Shown: positions 1 through 10,603 of the stretch, piece by piece | Layout: each line of letters opens with the position of its first letter | How positions within the stretch are numbered: the first letter of the stretch is position 1 | NCBI RefSeq assembly: GCF_005080765.1 | Contig: NZ_CP033012.1 | Span: 186,001 to 250,000, forward strand | DNA length: 64,000 bases | Reading direction: 5' to 3' | DNA from: Buchnera aphidicola (Anoecia oenotherae) | Lineage (GTDB): Bacteria > Pseudomonadota > Gammaproteobacteria > Enterobacterales > Enterobacteriaceae | The notes under the pieces: generated by a model | Seen by the model: only the letters and a program-made list of their open reading frames with translations | What the model was told of the DNA's origin: nothing | Databases searched by the model: none | Translations under genes and position numbers: made by a program

Positions 1-145
1 TTTCATCCATACTTAATGTTACAATAGCTATTTCCAATAAAGCATCTTTTCGTGGATTAAATCCAGCTGTTTCTAGATCTATTACTACTGGATAAAAATT
101 ACGAAACCTACCAGATAAAGAATTTTTTTTATTATTATTTAACAT
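1..145 (-). CDS. rnt: Ribonuclease T, N-terminal fragment cut by the window edge
   Basis: RNase T is a DEDD-family 3'-5' exoribonuclease that trims tRNA and other stable RNA 3' ends. Only the first 48 or so codons lie in the window; the gene runs off the left edge. Reading the minus strand from the ATG at 145 gives an N-terminus with [20 protein letters not shown], which contains the first catalytic motif (D-x-E, here IDLETAG) and matches E. coli RNase T closely. The following [14 protein letters not shown] also fits the family. It is divergent from sodA, as expected for the Buchnera order rnt-sodA-pth. The identification is secure; whether the gene is intact beyond the edge cannot be seen. 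Confidence 0.9.
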   Translation of the reverse strand, partial: MLNNNKKNSLSGRFRNFYPVVIDLETAGFNPRKDALLEIAIVTLSMDE

Positions 146-548
146 ATTACATCTCATTTAAATCATATTTAACAAAATTTTATTATTTATTAAAATAAAT
201 AATAAAAATAACAAACATATATATATTTTAACTTTTTTATTTTAATCACATACATATGTACATAAATTAAAAAATAAAGTGTATACTTTATACATAATTT
301 ATATAATAAAACTTTTTAAGTACAAATAAAATACTAAATTATTAAAATCACAATATATATATTGTTCATAATAATATGTTTATTAAAAAACTTATATAAA
401 GTATAAATACTTTTTTTAAAAAATAAATAAAATATTATTTCTATTAAAAACACTATTATTTATATAATTAAATCCATCCAATGAAATAAAATAAAATCAT
501 ATTTATTAAAAATAACATCACTCATTCTATTATACTACAGGAAAAAAA
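146..548. other. Intergenic region between divergent rnt and sodA
   Basis: About 400 bases of AT-rich sequence without a coding region I can support on either strand. Because rnt and sodA diverge, promoters for both should lie here, but no convincing -35/-10 pair stands out from the AT background. A possible ribosome-binding site for sodA (CAGGA) lies just before its start. Confidence 0.6.
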
Positions 549-1160
549 ATGCGATTTATCTTACCAGAATTACCTTATTCATATGATGCACTAGAACCTT
601 ATTTTGATAAAAAAACAATGATTTTACACCATACTAAACACCACCAAAATTATGTCAACAACACTAACGCAATTTTAGATTCTATCAATTATCAAGCAAA
701 TTCCATTGAACAACTTATTTCATCTTTACATGCAGTTCCATTAGATGAAAAAAAATTAATATCTTTACGCAATAATGCAGGTGGTCATGCTAACCATAAT
801 TTTTTCTGGAATTGTTTAAAACCAAAAACAAAACTTACCGGAGTTTTAAAAAACAAAATCGAAACTCAATTCAACAACATAAATCATTTTAAAGATATAT
901 TTGAACAAACTGCTGTAAATCATTTTGGATCTGGATGGGTATGGTTATTACATAATGAAGGAAAATTAAATATTACTTCTACAATTAATCAAGATAATCC
1001 TTTAATGGAAAAAAATACTAAAAATTTTAAAGGATATCCAATTTTATGCCTAGATCTATGGGAACATGCATATTATTTAAATTATTTTAATAATAAACTA
1101 GACTATATAAAATCTTTTTGGAATATAGTAGATTGGAACGAAGCTACAAATAGAATTTAA
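549..1160 (+). CDS. sodA: Superoxide dismutase (Mn type)
   Basis: Dismutates superoxide to oxygen and hydrogen peroxide in the cytoplasm. The 203-residue length is close to the 206 of E. coli SodA. The metal ligands are visible: the first His in the HHTKHHQNY stretch near residue 27, the second in GGHANHNFFWN near residue 82, and Asp plus His in LDLWEHAYY near residue 170. The NQDNPLM segment carries the Gln typical of the Mn enzyme, and the GGHANH motif also favours Mn over Fe. The start ATG follows a CAGGA ribosome-binding site. It sits alone between rnt and pth. The Mn assignment is inferred from sequence signatures, not proven. Confidence 0.95.
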   Translation: MRFILPELPYSYDALEPYFDKKTMILHHTKHHQNYVNNTNAILDSINYQANSIEQLISSLHAVPLDEKKLISLRNNAGGHANHNFFWNCLKPKTKLTGVLKNKIETQFNNINHFKDIFEQTAVNHFGSGWVWLLHNEGKLNITSTINQDNPLMEKNTKNFKGYPILCLDLWEHAYYLNYFNNKLDYIKSFWNIVDWNEATNRI

Positions 1161-1320
1161 AAAATAATATTTTAGTTGAATACTACTTCAATAAAAAATA
1201 AATTTGTTTATAATAATTATTTTATAAATTTGACATAATCATAAAAAACTTAAAATATTGTTATTTAAAGTTGTAAAATTTACAAATTTAAATAACAAAA
1301 TTATAACTTAAAGTTAAAAT

Positions 1321-1857
1321 ATGAAAAATATAAAAATGATAGTAGGATTAGGAAATTCAACAAAAAAATTTGAAAAAACTCGACATAATGCTGGACACTG
1401 GTATATAAATAAATTAGCTCAATTCTTTAATATATCTTTAAAAAAAAAAAAAGAAGGAGAGATAGGAACAATAATAATAAATAAATTAAAAATAAAATTA
1501 TTTAAACCAAATTCTTTTATGAACTTAAGTGGAAAACTTATATTTTATATAGCTTCATTTTATAAAATTAAATTAAATAATATTTTAGTTGTTCATGATG
1601 ATTTAGACTTAATACCAGGAATCATTAAATTAAAAAAAGGATACGGACACAACGGACATAACGGAATTAAAAGCATAATCAATAATTTTAATCAAGAAAA
1701 TAACACTGAATATTGGTTTTTTAGAATTCGAATCGGAATTGGAAGACCTACTAATTCTATAACAGTATCTGATTTTGTATTGTCAATTCCCTCTTATGAA
1801 GAAAGACTATTAATAAATAATTCTATTAAAAAAAACATAAAATTAACTTATACATAA
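1321..1857 (+). CDS. pth: Peptidyl-tRNA hydrolase
   Basis: Cleaves the ester bond of peptidyl-tRNAs released during aborted translation, recycling the tRNA. The N-terminus has GLGNSTKKFEKTRHNAG, with the conserved Asn and the catalytic His (near residue 22). The HDDLDL segment carries the catalytic Asp, and GHNGHNGIKS the substrate-binding Asn. At 178 residues it is about 16 shorter than the E. coli protein, the loss being at the C-terminus. It lies 29 bases upstream of ychF and is probably co-transcribed with it. A run of 13 consecutive A residues (1440-1452) lies in frame in the LKKKKEG segment, so this essential gene depends on faithful copying of a long homopolymer. Confidence 0.95.
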   Translation: MKNIKMIVGLGNSTKKFEKTRHNAGHWYINKLAQFFNISLKKKKEGEIGTIIINKLKIKLFKPNSFMNLSGKLIFYIASFYKIKLNNILVVHDDLDLIPGIIKLKKGYGHNGHNGIKSIINNFNQENNTEYWFFRIRIGIGRPTNSITVSDFVLSIPSYEERLLINNSIKKNIKLTYT

Positions 1858-1886
1858 AATATATAAATTGTAAAAATAGGATAACA

Positions 1887-2960
1887 ATGGGATTTAAATG
1901 CGGTTTAATAGGTCTACCTAATGTAGGTAAATCAACTTTATTTAACACATTAACAAACATGAACGCTTCTGCACTAAATTTTCCTTTTTGTACAATAAAA
2001 CCAAACATAGGAATAGTACCTGTAATAGACGAAAGATTAAATATGATTAAAAATATTGTACATCCTAATACCACTATTCCTGCAAAAATGACATTAATAG
2101 ATATTGCAGGACTAGTAAAAGGAGCTTCAGAAGGAGAAGGTCTTGGTAATCAATTTCTCTCTAATATACGTGAAACAGATGTAATTATACACGTTATTCG
2201 TTGTTTTAAAGACGATAAAATTATTCATATATATTCTAAGGTAAATCCTATTAATGATGTAGAAATTGTTGAAACAGAACTAATTCTTTCTGATATAGAT
2301 AGATGCCAAAAAATTATTTCTAAATTAAAAAAACAAAATTCAAAATTAAATAAAAAAATAATCGAAACAAAACATTTATTAAACTCATGTTTAACATATT
2401 TAAACCAATCTAAAATGTTAAATAGTATTAATTTTGATGAAATTGAATTAAAAATTTTATCTACATACAATTTTTTAACCTTAAAACCGTTTATTTATGT
2501 AGCTAATATTGATGAATCAAAAAATCAAAAAAAATTTTTAGATTCTTCATCTTTGTTAAAAAATAAAAAAATAATACCTATTTGTCTAACTCAAAAAAAA
2601 GATCTTAACTCTTCACCTTTAATAAAAAATAAAAATGAGAAAATTAAAAAAAATTTTGAAAATTTAAAAAAAATTATAAAATGCGGATATGACTTACTAA
2701 ATTTAGAAACATTTTTTACAGTTGGAGAAAAAGAAGTCAAAGCTTGGACTATCAATAAAAATAGCTATGCTCCTACAGCAGCAGGAAAAATTCATTCTGA
2801 TTTTGAAAAAGGATTTATAAGAGCAAAAGTTATATCTTATGCAGATTTTATTTTTTATAAAGGAGAAGTACAAGCTAAAAAATTTGGAAAATGTAGATTA
2901 GAAGGAAAAAAATATATAGTAGAAGATGGTGATATTATTCAATTTTTATTTAATAACTAA
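1887..2960 (+). CDS. ychF: Ribosome-binding GTPase/ATPase YchF (OLA1 family)
   Basis: A TRAFAC-class nucleotide hydrolase that binds ribosomes and prefers ATP; its role in stress and translation is only partly defined. The G1 loop GLPNVGKST is at residues 8-16, the switch II region DIAGLVKGASEGEGLGNQF near residue 73, and the C-terminal TGS-like domain includes EKGFIRAKVISYADF. The 357-residue length is close to the E. coli 363. The central coiled-coil insert (about residues 115-200) is unusually Lys/Asn-rich, which fits AT drift. It follows pth closely, as in E. coli, and converges on thrC across a strong hairpin. Confidence 0.95.
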   Translation: MGFKCGLIGLPNVGKSTLFNTLTNMNASALNFPFCTIKPNIGIVPVIDERLNMIKNIVHPNTTIPAKMTLIDIAGLVKGASEGEGLGNQFLSNIRETDVIIHVIRCFKDDKIIHIYSKVNPINDVEIVETELILSDIDRCQKIISKLKKQNSKLNKKIIETKHLLNSCLTYLNQSKMLNSINFDEIELKILSTYNFLTLKPFIYVANIDESKNQKKFLDSSSLLKNKKIIPICLTQKKDLNSSPLIKNKNEKIKKNFENLKKIIKCGYDLLNLETFFTVGEKEVKAWTINKNSYAPTAAGKIHSDFEKGFIRAKVISYADFIFYKGEVQAKKFGKCRLEGKKYIVEDGDIIQFLFNN

Positions 2961-3021
2961 CTTATAGAAAAAATATTTATTATAATTATTATTAAATACA
3001 AAAACATTATTTATATTTCTG

Positions 3022-3075
3022 AAATTTATATCTTCTAGAAATAAATATACAATTTTCTAGAAGAAATATAAATTT
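3022..3075. terminator. Bidirectional terminator hairpin between ychF and thrC
   Basis: An inverted repeat pairs 3022-3041 with 3054-3075 through 20 base pairs with a two-base bulge, around a loop of about 12 bases. The core of each arm is TTCTAGAA. It lies between two convergent genes and reaches the thrC stop codon, so it can serve both directions. There is no clean T tract on the plus strand. The hairpin is seen directly; the terminator role is inferred from position. Confidence 0.6.
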
Positions 3076-4366
3076 ATTGATTTAATAAAATATTTTTTAG
3101 TAAAATAAAATCAGGATTGATATTTTTAGAAAGAAGTATGCTTTTTTCTCTACTTGCTAATTCTTTTGGTAAAGATAAAGAAATATTTAAAACTTCATCA
3201 ACTACAGTTTTAAATTTAGCAGGATGAGCAGTTCCTAAAAAAATACCATATTCATGGTCACGTATTTTTTCTTTTAATAACTTATATGCAATAGCAGCAT
3301 GAGGTTCAGATGTATAATTTAAGCTATATAACTCTTTAATGTTTTTTTTAGTTTCAATATCCGAAACAGAACCAAAACCTAAACTTGTCATACTCCATTT
3401 TTTTCTTCTAAATATTTCTTCTACTCTAGGCCAGTTATTAGGTTGACTAATATCCATAGCATTTGATATAGTTGAAACAGTTTTTTTAGGTTTCCATTTT
3501 TTATTTAATAAAAATCTTGGAACTGTATCATTAGCATTAGTAGCAGCAATAAAAGACTTTATTGGTAAACCTAATGATTTAGCTAATAATCCAGCAGTTA
3601 AGTTACCAAAATTTCCACATGGAACAGATATAATTAATTTTTGTCTATTTTTCTTTGGTAATTGTGAAAAAGCTTCAAAATAATAACAAACTTGAGCTAA
3701 TATTCTACTAATATTTATTGAATTAGCAGAATTTAAACCATAATTTTTTCTTAAGTATTTATCATTAAATGCTTTTTTTACTAAATCCTGACAATCATCA
3801 AAACTACCATTAATAGATATTGTTTGTATATTATTACCTAAAGTACAAAAAAGTTTTTCTTGTAATGCACTAATTTTACCTTTAGGATACAAAATAACCA
3901 CTTTTACATTATCCATTAAATAAAAAGCATGTGCTACAGCAGCTCCAGTATCACCGGAAGTAGCAGTTAAAACAGTAACACGTTTACTATTTTTTTTATT
4001 TAAATAAGATAATGTTTGAGCCATAAAACGAGCTCCAAAATCTTTAAAAGCTAAAGTTGGACCATGAAACAATTCAAAACATGAAACGTTTTGATTTAGT
4101 GTTCTTATCTTAGGACTTGAAAATGAAAAAGACCTTCTAACTATTTTTTCAAGTTCATCAAAAGGTATTTCGTTACCTATAAACATAGATAAAACAAAAG
4201 TACTTCGATAAATAAAATCCATATCAAGTATTTTTTCTAAATCTGATGACTTGATAATTGGTAATTTTTTAGGAAAAAATAACCCTTGATTATTACCCAA
4301 ACCTAACTGAACAGCTTGTGAAAAAGTAACTATTTCTGTAGTGTCTTTTAAATTATATAACTTCAT
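3074..4366 (-). CDS. thrC: Threonine synthase
   Basis: A PLP enzyme that converts O-phosphohomoserine to threonine, the last step of the pathway. The 430 residues compare with 428 in E. coli. The PLP lysine lies in FHGPTLAFKDFGARF near residue 107. The glycine-rich phosphate-binding region TATSGDTGAAVAHAF and the segment VPCGNFGNLTAGLLAKSLG are clear. It is the last gene of the thrA-thrB-thrC operon and starts 7 bases after the thrB stop. It ends at the shared hairpin with ychF. No damaged motif is seen. The operon supplies threonine to the host. Confidence 0.97.
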   Translation of the reverse strand: MKLYNLKDTTEIVTFSQAVQLGLGNNQGLFFPKKLPIIKSSDLEKILDMDFIYRSTFVLSMFIGNEIPFDELEKIVRRSFSFSSPKIRTLNQNVSCFELFHGPTLAFKDFGARFMAQTLSYLNKKNSKRVTVLTATSGDTGAAVAHAFYLMDNVKVVILYPKGKISALQEKLFCTLGNNIQTISINGSFDDCQDLVKKAFNDKYLRKNYGLNSANSINISRILAQVCYYFEAFSQLPKKNRQKLIISVPCGNFGNLTAGLLAKSLGLPIKSFIAATNANDTVPRFLLNKKWKPKKTVSTISNAMDISQPNNWPRVEEIFRRKKWSMTSLGFGSVSDIETKKNIKELYSLNYTSEPHAAIAYKLLKEKIRDHEYGIFLGTAHPAKFKTVVDEVLNISLSLPKELASREKSILLSKNINPDFILLKNILLNQ

Positions 4367-4373
4367 ATTAATA

Positions 4374-5303
4374 TTACCTTATTTTTCGTGCTCCCACTGT
4401 ATCAACACGACAAATATCAACGAAACCTCTATCATTATCTAAATAATTCTTTGATAACCACATAGCAATATTATTAGCTTTTGTAATATCTTGACATACA
4501 CTAAAAAAGGTTGGACCAGATCCAGATATTCCACAAGATAAAGCACCTAGATTCATAGCTAATTTTTTAGCTTCTAAAAATTTAGGTAATATTTTTTTTC
4601 TATATGGTTCAGCAATAAGATCTTTCATACAATTAGCTGCTAAATTAGATTGATTAGTATATGAAGCATGAACGAAACTAGACAAATTTCGACTATGTTC
4701 GATACAAATAGATCTTGAATAAACATTAGGAAGTAAAGACCGAGATAATTCTGTAGAAACTTTAGTGCCAGGCCAAGCTATAATCCAAAACCATTTTTTA
4801 AAACTAGGAATAGATTGAGATATTATATCTTTTTTATGAATGATTAACTGTAGTCCTCCCAAATAACACGGAGCTACATTATCATAATGTATACTTCCAG
4901 ATATTTCTCCTTCTAATTGTCCCATTAAACATAATATTTCTTTAGAAGATAATGGTGTTCCAAATAAAATATTCATAGCTACTAAACTAGCTACTATAGA
5001 ACAAGCACTAGATCCTAAACCTGATCCTATAGGCATATTCTTCTCTAAGTTTATAGATACAGAAATATCTTTTTTAATAATTTTAGAAAAAAGAATCCAG
5101 CATTTCCAAACAATATTTTTTTTTAAATCACTAGGTAATTCATCAGAAAAACAACCAGAACAAGTTATTTTAAATTTTTTAGACATTTTAATTGAAACAC
5201 AATCCCCTAATAATTTTCCACTAATAGGAGATATAGCTATACCTAACAAATCAAATCCAACATTAATATTACCAATTGATGCTGGTGCATAAACTTTTAC
5301 CAC
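4374..5303 (-). CDS. thrB: Homoserine kinase (GTG start)
   Basis: A GHMP-family kinase that phosphorylates homoserine with ATP. The ATP-binding loop [14 protein letters not shown] is intact, as is the C-terminal GISGSGPT motif. The frame is open upstream to 5336, which would overlap thrA. However, the GTG at 5303 aligns exactly with the E. coli start (MVKVYAPAS) and sits 7 bases after an AGGAG ribosome-binding site. I therefore choose this start: 309 residues against 310 in E. coli, leaving 17 bases after the thrA stop. Middle gene of thrABC. Confidence 0.95.
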   Translation of the reverse strand: MVKVYAPASIGNINVGFDLLGIAISPISGKLLGDCVSIKMSKKFKITCSGCFSDELPSDLKKNIVWKCWILFSKIIKKDISVSINLEKNMPIGSGLGSSACSIVASLVAMNILFGTPLSSKEILCLMGQLEGEISGSIHYDNVAPCYLGGLQLIIHKKDIISQSIPSFKKWFWIIAWPGTKVSTELSRSLLPNVYSRSICIEHSRNLSSFVHASYTNQSNLAANCMKDLIAEPYRKKILPKFLEAKKLAMNLGALSCGISGSGPTFFSVCQDITKANNIAMWLSKNYLDNDRGFVDICRVDTVGARKIR

Positions 5304-5320
5304 TTTTCTACTCCTAACTT

Positions 5321-7777
5321 CTACGATAATGTACAAAGTAAATCTGAAAACACTCCAGAAGCAGTAACATTATTTCCAGCACCATATCCACGTAAAACTA
5401 AAGGAAGAGGATTATAATATTTACTATATAAAGATAATGCATTTTCTCCATTTTTCACTGTATATAACGGATCACTTTTTTCTATAAAACGAATTTTAAC
5501 ACAACATTCTTTATTTTCATTAATAGTTCCAACAAATCGTAATACCTTCCCTTCTTTATTTGCTTGTTTTACAAGATTTAAAAAATACGCGTCTAATTCT
5601 TTTAATTTATTCATAAAATTTTCTTTATCTTTAATATTTTCAAAATATTGAGGAATTATAGATTGTATTTTAATATCTTTTAATTCTATATAATTACCTA
5701 CTTCTCTAGACAATATTAATAATTTTCTAGCTACATCTATACCAGATAAATCTTCATATGGATGAGGTTCAGTAAAACCCATTTTTCGTGCTTTTGTAAC
5801 AGCCTTAGAAAACAAAATTCCTTCTTCTAATTGTCCAAATACAAAAGATAAAGAACCGGATAAAATACCTTTAAATTTAATTAAATAATCTCCAGAAATT
5901 AATAATTTTTTTAAAGTCTTAATAATCGGTAAACCTGCTCCTACATTTGTTTCATATAAAAATTTTTTTCTATATTTACAAGCAGTATTTCTAATATCAT
6001 TGTATAATTTAATACTAGACGTATTAGCTTTTTTATTCGAAGTTACAACGTTAAAATTATTTTTAAAAAAATTACAATAATTTTTTGTAATCACAGTATC
6101 TGAAGTACAATCAACTATTACTGGATTAAATAACGTATTATTTTTTTTAAAATCTATTAATTTATCGACAGAAAACGATGTACTACTATTTAATAAATCT
6201 TTTTTCCACTTTTTATAATTAATTCCGTTAATATCTGTCAATATATATTTACTATTTGCAATACCACAAACTTTTAAATTTATATTTTTTTTCTTCAAAA
6301 AATTCTTTTGATGGTAAATTTGAGTTAATAATGTACTCCCAACATTACCTACTCCTATTAAAAATATTTCTATGATTTTATTTATATAAAACAATCTTTC
6401 ATGCAAATATTTTACTACTTGAAGAAGAAAATTTTCCTCTATTACAATTGATAAAGATCTTCGTGATATACCATAAACTAAATCTACTATATTTATTTCT
6501 AAATTAGATAATGCAGAAAAAATTTGAGTAAAAATTCTTAATGTATTAAACTTATTTATACCTACAACCGAAACTATAGATAAACCATTTGTTATAGAAA
6601 TTGGATATATAATTTTATTTTTAATTTCTAATTCAAATTCATTTTCTAATATATTCTGCAAATACTCTTTATATTTATCATAAATATAAAAAACAACTTC
6701 ATTTTTAAAAAATGATTTATTTACTAATAAAATTGATAATTTATTACTACTAAAAACTTTTGAAAAAACCCTAGAAAATATATCATAGTTTTCTTCATTA
6801 CTAACAGTGCAAAATTTCACCATTGTGACTTTATTAAGGTGAGTAATACCTTTAATACATAAAGAATTGCTATTTAATATAGTATTAGATACCAAAGTAC
6901 CTTTCTCTTTAGGTTTTAAAGAATTTTTTATTAAACAAGCTATACTAAAATTTTTTAATGGTTTAATTGTTTTTGGATGCAATACTTTTGCTCCAAAGTA
7001 AGATAATTCTATTGCTTCATCATATGAAAGATATTCTAATAATTTAGCATTTTTTATTATTCGTGGATCAAAACTATATACTCCATTTACATCCGTCCAT
7101 ATTTCACAGTGTGATGAATCCAAACATACTGACAATACAGAAGCAGAATAATCTGAACCATTACGCCCTAATAATACTAATTCTTTTTTAGAATTTCCAG
7201 CAATAAATCCTGGCATTAATATTATATCTTTTTTTGAAATTTTTAAACTTTTTATTTTTTTTTGTGATTTTTTAATATCTATAAATACATTTCCAGAACG
7301 ACTAATTATAGCAAAAAAAACATCTATAGGATCTATGATCCTAACAGTAAAATCTTTAGATAAAAATAATAAATTCATTATTTCTATAGAAAATATTTCT
7401 CCTGTAGACATTATTTTTGCATAAGTTTTTTTTGAACACTCCTGTAAAAAACTTATACAAAATAATAAATCTTTAATTTTTTCAAATAACTTTTTTATCA
7501 AAAGCACTGAAGATTCAAAATAATTATTCGATTTTTCAGAATAAAGTTCTAATAATAAATCATAAAAAAATTGATACATTATATTTAATTTACATGAAAA
7601 ATTTTCTTTACGAACTGCCATATTAATTAATTTTTCTAAACTATCTGTAATAGTAGCAGGTGCTGATAGTACAACTGAAATTTGTTCTTCTTTTGCTTTT
7701 TCTATAATTATTTTAAATACATTTAAAAAATTTTGAGCATCTTTTAGAGAAGTACCACCAAATTTTAATGTTCGCAT
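5321..7777 (-). CDS. thrA: Bifunctional aspartokinase I / homoserine dehydrogenase I
   Basis: Catalyses the first and third steps from aspartate to threonine; aspartokinase also feeds lysine synthesis through DapD downstream. The N-terminal kinase begins [17 protein letters not shown] and contains [11 protein letters not shown] and the [12 protein letters not shown] motif. A regulatory ACT region spans roughly residues 310-460. The dehydrogenase begins at [13 protein letters not shown] with its GxGxxG NAD(P) loop, followed by NVGAGLP and the catalytic region [16 protein letters not shown]. About 818 residues, full length against 820 in E. coli. A TTG two codons upstream is also open, but the ATG at 7777 matches the E. 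coli start and follows AGGAG. No thrL-type leader peptide with Thr/Ile codon runs is visible upstream, so attenuation seems lost. Confidence 0.96.
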   Translation of the reverse strand: MRTLKFGGTSLKDAQNFLNVFKIIIEKAKEEQISVVLSAPATITDSLEKLINMAVRKENFSCKLNIMYQFFYDLLLELYSEKSNNYFESSVLLIKKLFEKIKDLLFCISFLQECSKKTYAKIMSTGEIFSIEIMNLLFLSKDFTVRIIDPIDVFFAIISRSGNVFIDIKKSQKKIKSLKISKKDIILMPGFIAGNSKKELVLLGRNGSDYSASVLSVCLDSSHCEIWTDVNGVYSFDPRIIKNAKLLEYLSYDEAIELSYFGAKVLHPKTIKPLKNFSIACLIKNSLKPKEKGTLVSNTILNSNSLCIKGITHLNKVTMVKFCTVSNEENYDIFSRVFSKVFSSNKLSILLVNKSFFKNEVVFYIYDKYKEYLQNILENEFELEIKNKIIYPISITNGLSIVSVVGINKFNTLRIFTQIFSALSNLEINIVDLVYGISRRSLSIVIEENFLLQVVKYLHERLFYINKIIEIFLIGVGNVGSTLLTQIYHQKNFLKKKNINLKVCGIANSKYILTDINGINYKKWKKDLLNSSTSFSVDKLIDFKKNNTLFNPVIVDCTSDTVITKNYCNFFKNNFNVVTSNKKANTSSIKLYNDIRNTACKYRKKFLYETNVGAGLPIIKTLKKLLISGDYLIKFKGILSGSLSFVFGQLEEGILFSKAVTKARKMGFTEPHPYEDLSGIDVARKLLILSREVGNYIELKDIKIQSIIPQYFENIKDKENFMNKLKELDAYFLNLVKQANKEGKVLRFVGTINENKECCVKIRFIEKSDPLYTVKNGENALSLYSKYYNPLPLVLRGYGAGNNVTASGVFSDLLCTLS

Positions 7778-8517
7778 ATACAAAATGCTCCTAAAACAAT
7801 AAATTAATTTTACTTATTTTCAATCTTAACATTTATTAAAAATATTAAAAATGCATACATTTATGCATATATTTAATAAAAATGAAATGTTTTAAATAAA
7901 TTTTAAAAAAATATTATTCTTTATAAAAATAAAATTTATTTTAGTTATTAAAACTAAAAAATTTTAAATTTAAATTGAAATTAATATGCAATTATTTTGT
8001 AAATATGCTAATAAAAAACTATTTTTATAAGAAACAAAATTTATTTGTTAATAAAAATCTGAATTATAGAAATATATGTATATCTACTAAACATAAATAA
8101 AAATACTTGTATAAATTTTAACATTTTTACATGTAAAATTTAGTCTTTAAAAATAAAAATATATAAACATATTATTTACCCTTAAATAAAAAAATACTTG
8201 AATTATATTTAAAATTTAAATATTCCATACTATCAAATATATACATATTAAATATTACTATATTAGCTTAACAATATAAATACTATAATATATAGTTTTA
8301 AAAAACAACTAACAAAAAAAACTATTCAAAAATCTGTTGATTTAATTTCATAAAAATATAAAATTTTAATAAAATAATCTGATTATTATCAGTTTTCTAT
8401 TATAAATTAACTATTTATATTATAAATATATTCATTATATATGTTTCTAAACACCTATAAAAATATTTATCAAAATTATTTTCATAAAAATTAAAATTTT
8501 TATTAAAAATTAAAAGT
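7778..8517. other. Gene-free spacer between thrA and pcnB
   Basis: About 740 bases of very AT-rich DNA with dense stop codons in all frames. Apart from the inverted repeat near thrA I see no gene, RNA or recognisable gene remnant. In related Buchnera genomes I recall hpt and panCB in this interval, so it is probably the eroded site of lost genes. That reading rests on gene order only. Confidence 0.5.
7851..7868. promoter_or_regulatory. Inverted repeat upstream of the thr operon
   Basis: ATGCATA at 7851-7857 and TATGCAT at 7862-7868 form a perfect 7-base inverted repeat with a 4-base spacer, about 75 bases upstream of the thrA start. It could be an operator-like site or part of the promoter region. 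In AT-rich DNA short palindromes are common, so the functional reading is weak. Confidence 0.25.
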
Positions 8518-9732
8518 TTATTTTTTTAAATACGAGGTCATCCAAAGATATGAGTAATCTTTTAAATCACTATTTTTTTCTATTTTATTTCTTAATAACA
8601 TCAAATCGTGAGCAGGATAAAATATTTTTTTATCAATTGTATTCTGACTAAATTTTTTAGGAAACTTAAACATATTAATTTGTAAAATCCAAATTTCTTT
8701 TATAAATACAATCATTTTTTTAGGCATAGCCAATTTTATAGATGCATAATCTAAAACGTTGTTTGTAGAAATAGAAAAAGATTTAAAATAAGAAAACTTT
8801 TTTTCTTTTTTAATTTCTAAAGTTTTTTTTACTTGAAAATACCATAAAAGAACAGAGAATAAAAAAGCAGGTTCTACTGTTATTTTTTTATGAATATAAA
8901 AATCTGTTTTTTTTAAAGCTTGCATAGTTAATAATTCTATAGGATATATTATCCTTTTTTTTATACATGAAGATAAAAATGGAAAAAGAGGTATTAATAA
9001 AGAAAATCTTCGCAGTTGTTTATATATACTATAACCATATCCTGTATGAAATAATTTTATAGATTCATTAAATAACCTTGCTGGAGGGACTTTATATAAT
9101 AAATTAGATAATTTTATTATAGGTTTTTTAGTTTTTTCTTCTATTTTCATTTTTAATGAAACAGAAAATCGAATTACACGTAACATCCGTACTGGATCTT
9201 CCCTATATCTAGTTTCTGGATCACCAATTAATCGAATAATTTTTCTTTTTAAATCTTTAACACCTCCAACATAATCTTTAATAGTAAAATCAGTCATACT
9301 ATAATATAAAGTATTAATAGTGATATCTCTTCTCTGAGCATCTTCTTCAATGTTTCCAAAAGTATTATCACGTAACAACATGCCATTTTTAGTTGTTTTC
9401 GTAGAGTAATTTACTATATTCCGTAAATTATTTTTTATATTCCCCCTAAAAGTAGATACTTCTATAATTTCAGAACGAAACATAATATGAGCTATTTGAA
9501 AACGACGGCCAATTAATCTAGAATTTTTAAATATTTTTTTTAATTGTACTGGAGTAGCATTTGTAGTGATATCAAAATCTTTAGGTTTTTTTCCTAATAT
9601 TAAATCTCGAACACTACCTCCTACTAAATAAGCTTCATAACCTGATTTATTTAATCTATATAAAACTTTAATAGCATTTTCACTTATTTTTTTTCGAGAA
9701 ATGTTATGGTATTTAAAAATTGTAAGAATCAT
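8518..9732 (-). CDS. pcnB: Poly(A) polymerase I
   Basis: A class II nucleotidyltransferase that adds 3' poly(A) tails to RNA and marks it for decay. The catalytic head has YLVGGSVRDLILGKKPKDFD with the two metal-binding Asp residues near 53-55, then the TRxxRR-like segment and LIGRRFQIAHIMF, which distinguishes poly(A) polymerase from CCA-adding enzyme. YREDPVRMLRVIRF follows. At 404 residues it lacks the basic C-terminal tail of the 465-residue E. coli protein. tRNA-Ala and tRNA-Asp here have no encoded CCA, so a separate cca gene is expected elsewhere. dksA lies upstream in the same direction, as in E. coli, but about 415 bases away. Confidence 0.92.
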   Translation of the reverse strand: MILTIFKYHNISRKKISENAIKVLYRLNKSGYEAYLVGGSVRDLILGKKPKDFDITTNATPVQLKKIFKNSRLIGRRFQIAHIMFRSEIIEVSTFRGNIKNNLRNIVNYSTKTTKNGMLLRDNTFGNIEEDAQRRDITINTLYYSMTDFTIKDYVGGVKDLKRKIIRLIGDPETRYREDPVRMLRVIRFSVSLKMKIEEKTKKPIIKLSNLLYKVPPARLFNESIKLFHTGYGYSIYKQLRRFSLLIPLFPFLSSCIKKRIIYPIELLTMQALKKTDFYIHKKITVEPAFLFSVLLWYFQVKKTLEIKKEKKFSYFKSFSISTNNVLDYASIKLAMPKKMIVFIKEIWILQINMFKFPKKFSQNTIDKKIFYPAHDLMLLRNKIEKNSDLKDYSYLWMTSYLKK

Positions 9733-10107
9733 TATATTATTTTCTGTAAATATTAATACAAATATAAATGTTAGCTGCTTAATTTACAATTATTTTTACT
9801 AAATAAAAACGTTAAAACTAATCTTTTAAGAAAAATAATACATAGATATGTTTTAAAATTATTTTTAATAATTTAATAATTTTATTATTTACTAAAATTA
9901 GCATAATTCTTTTAAACAAAAATAAATTTAAAAAACTATAAAAATTACATTTTTATGATTATAAAAAATTTATTTATAATACAATATTTTACATTTTTTA
10001 AAATTAATTTAAATTTGTAAAATACTAATATTAAAAAAAGATATATAAAATATAAAATTATTACTTTTTAAATTCTTGTAAAAAAATCACTAAATTTTTA
10101 GTAGACT
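9733..10107. other. Spacer between dksA and pcnB
   Basis: Gene-free AT-rich stretch. In E. coli gluQ lies between dksA and pcnB; nothing recognisable of it remains here. The distal end holds the dksA terminator hairpin, listed separately. Confidence 0.45.
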
Positions 10108-10130
10108 AAAACGGGATTAATCACCCCGTT
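10108..10130 (-). terminator. Rho-independent terminator of dksA
   Basis: AAACGGG at 10108-10114 pairs with CCCGTTT at 10124-10130 around a 9-base loop. Read on the minus strand, the hairpin follows the dksA stop by about 18 bases and ends in CCCGTTTT, giving a short U tract. A G+C-rich stem is conspicuous in this genome, which supports a real terminator. Confidence 0.7.
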
Positions 10131-10147
10131 TAATTTAAAAAACTACT

Positions 10148-10603
10148 TTATCCCATTAATTGTTTTTCTCTCATTTCTGCTAACGTTTTGCAATCAATAC
10201 ATAAATCAGCTATAGGACTAGCTTCTAATCTGCGAATCCCTATTTCTATAGTACAACATCTACAATATCCAAATTTGTTATTTTTTAATCTATTTAAAGT
10301 AATCTCTATTTTTTTTATAAGTTTTCTTTCTCTATCTCTATTTCTTAATTTAAGACTAAATTCTTCTTCTTGAACAGCCCTATCTATCGGATCAGGAAAA
10401 TTTGAAGCTTTTTCTTGCATGGTTGATAATGTAGAACAAACATCTTTTTTTATTTGTAAATACCAAGCTGTTAAAATTTTTTCAAAATGATTTCTCTGAT
10501 ATATATTCATATATTTTTCATCTTTTTTAACTGTATAAGAACAAACTCCAGCTATAGCTAATATACTCAAAGATGAAACTTTACTATTTTTTCGTTTATA
10601 CAT
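10148..10603 (-). CDS. dksA: RNA polymerase-binding transcription factor DksA
   Basis: Binds in the RNA polymerase secondary channel and, with ppGpp in E. coli, controls rRNA and amino acid promoters. The 151 residues equal the E. coli length. The coiled-coil tip motif [13 protein letters not shown] keeps both Asp residues (near 71 and 74). The C4 zinc finger is intact: FGYCRCC near residue 114 and LCIDCKT near 135. The N-terminus [13 protein letters not shown] also matches. Strong conservation suggests it is functional. A G+C-rich hairpin follows the stop codon. It is divergent from truA across about 390 bases. Confidence 0.96.
   Translation of the reverse strand: MYKRKNSKVSSLSILAIAGVCSYTVKKDEKYMNIYQRNHFEKILTAWYLQIKKDVCSTLSTMQEKASNFPDPIDRAVQEEEFSLKLRNRDRERKLIKKIEITLNRLKNNKFGYCRCCTIEIGIRRLEASPIADLCIDCKTLAEMREKQLMG

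Noticed and set aside
7778..8000. thrL-type attenuator upstream of thrA
   Set aside because: No short peptide rich in Thr/Ile codons and no attenuator hairpin pair are visible; only one 7-base palindrome.
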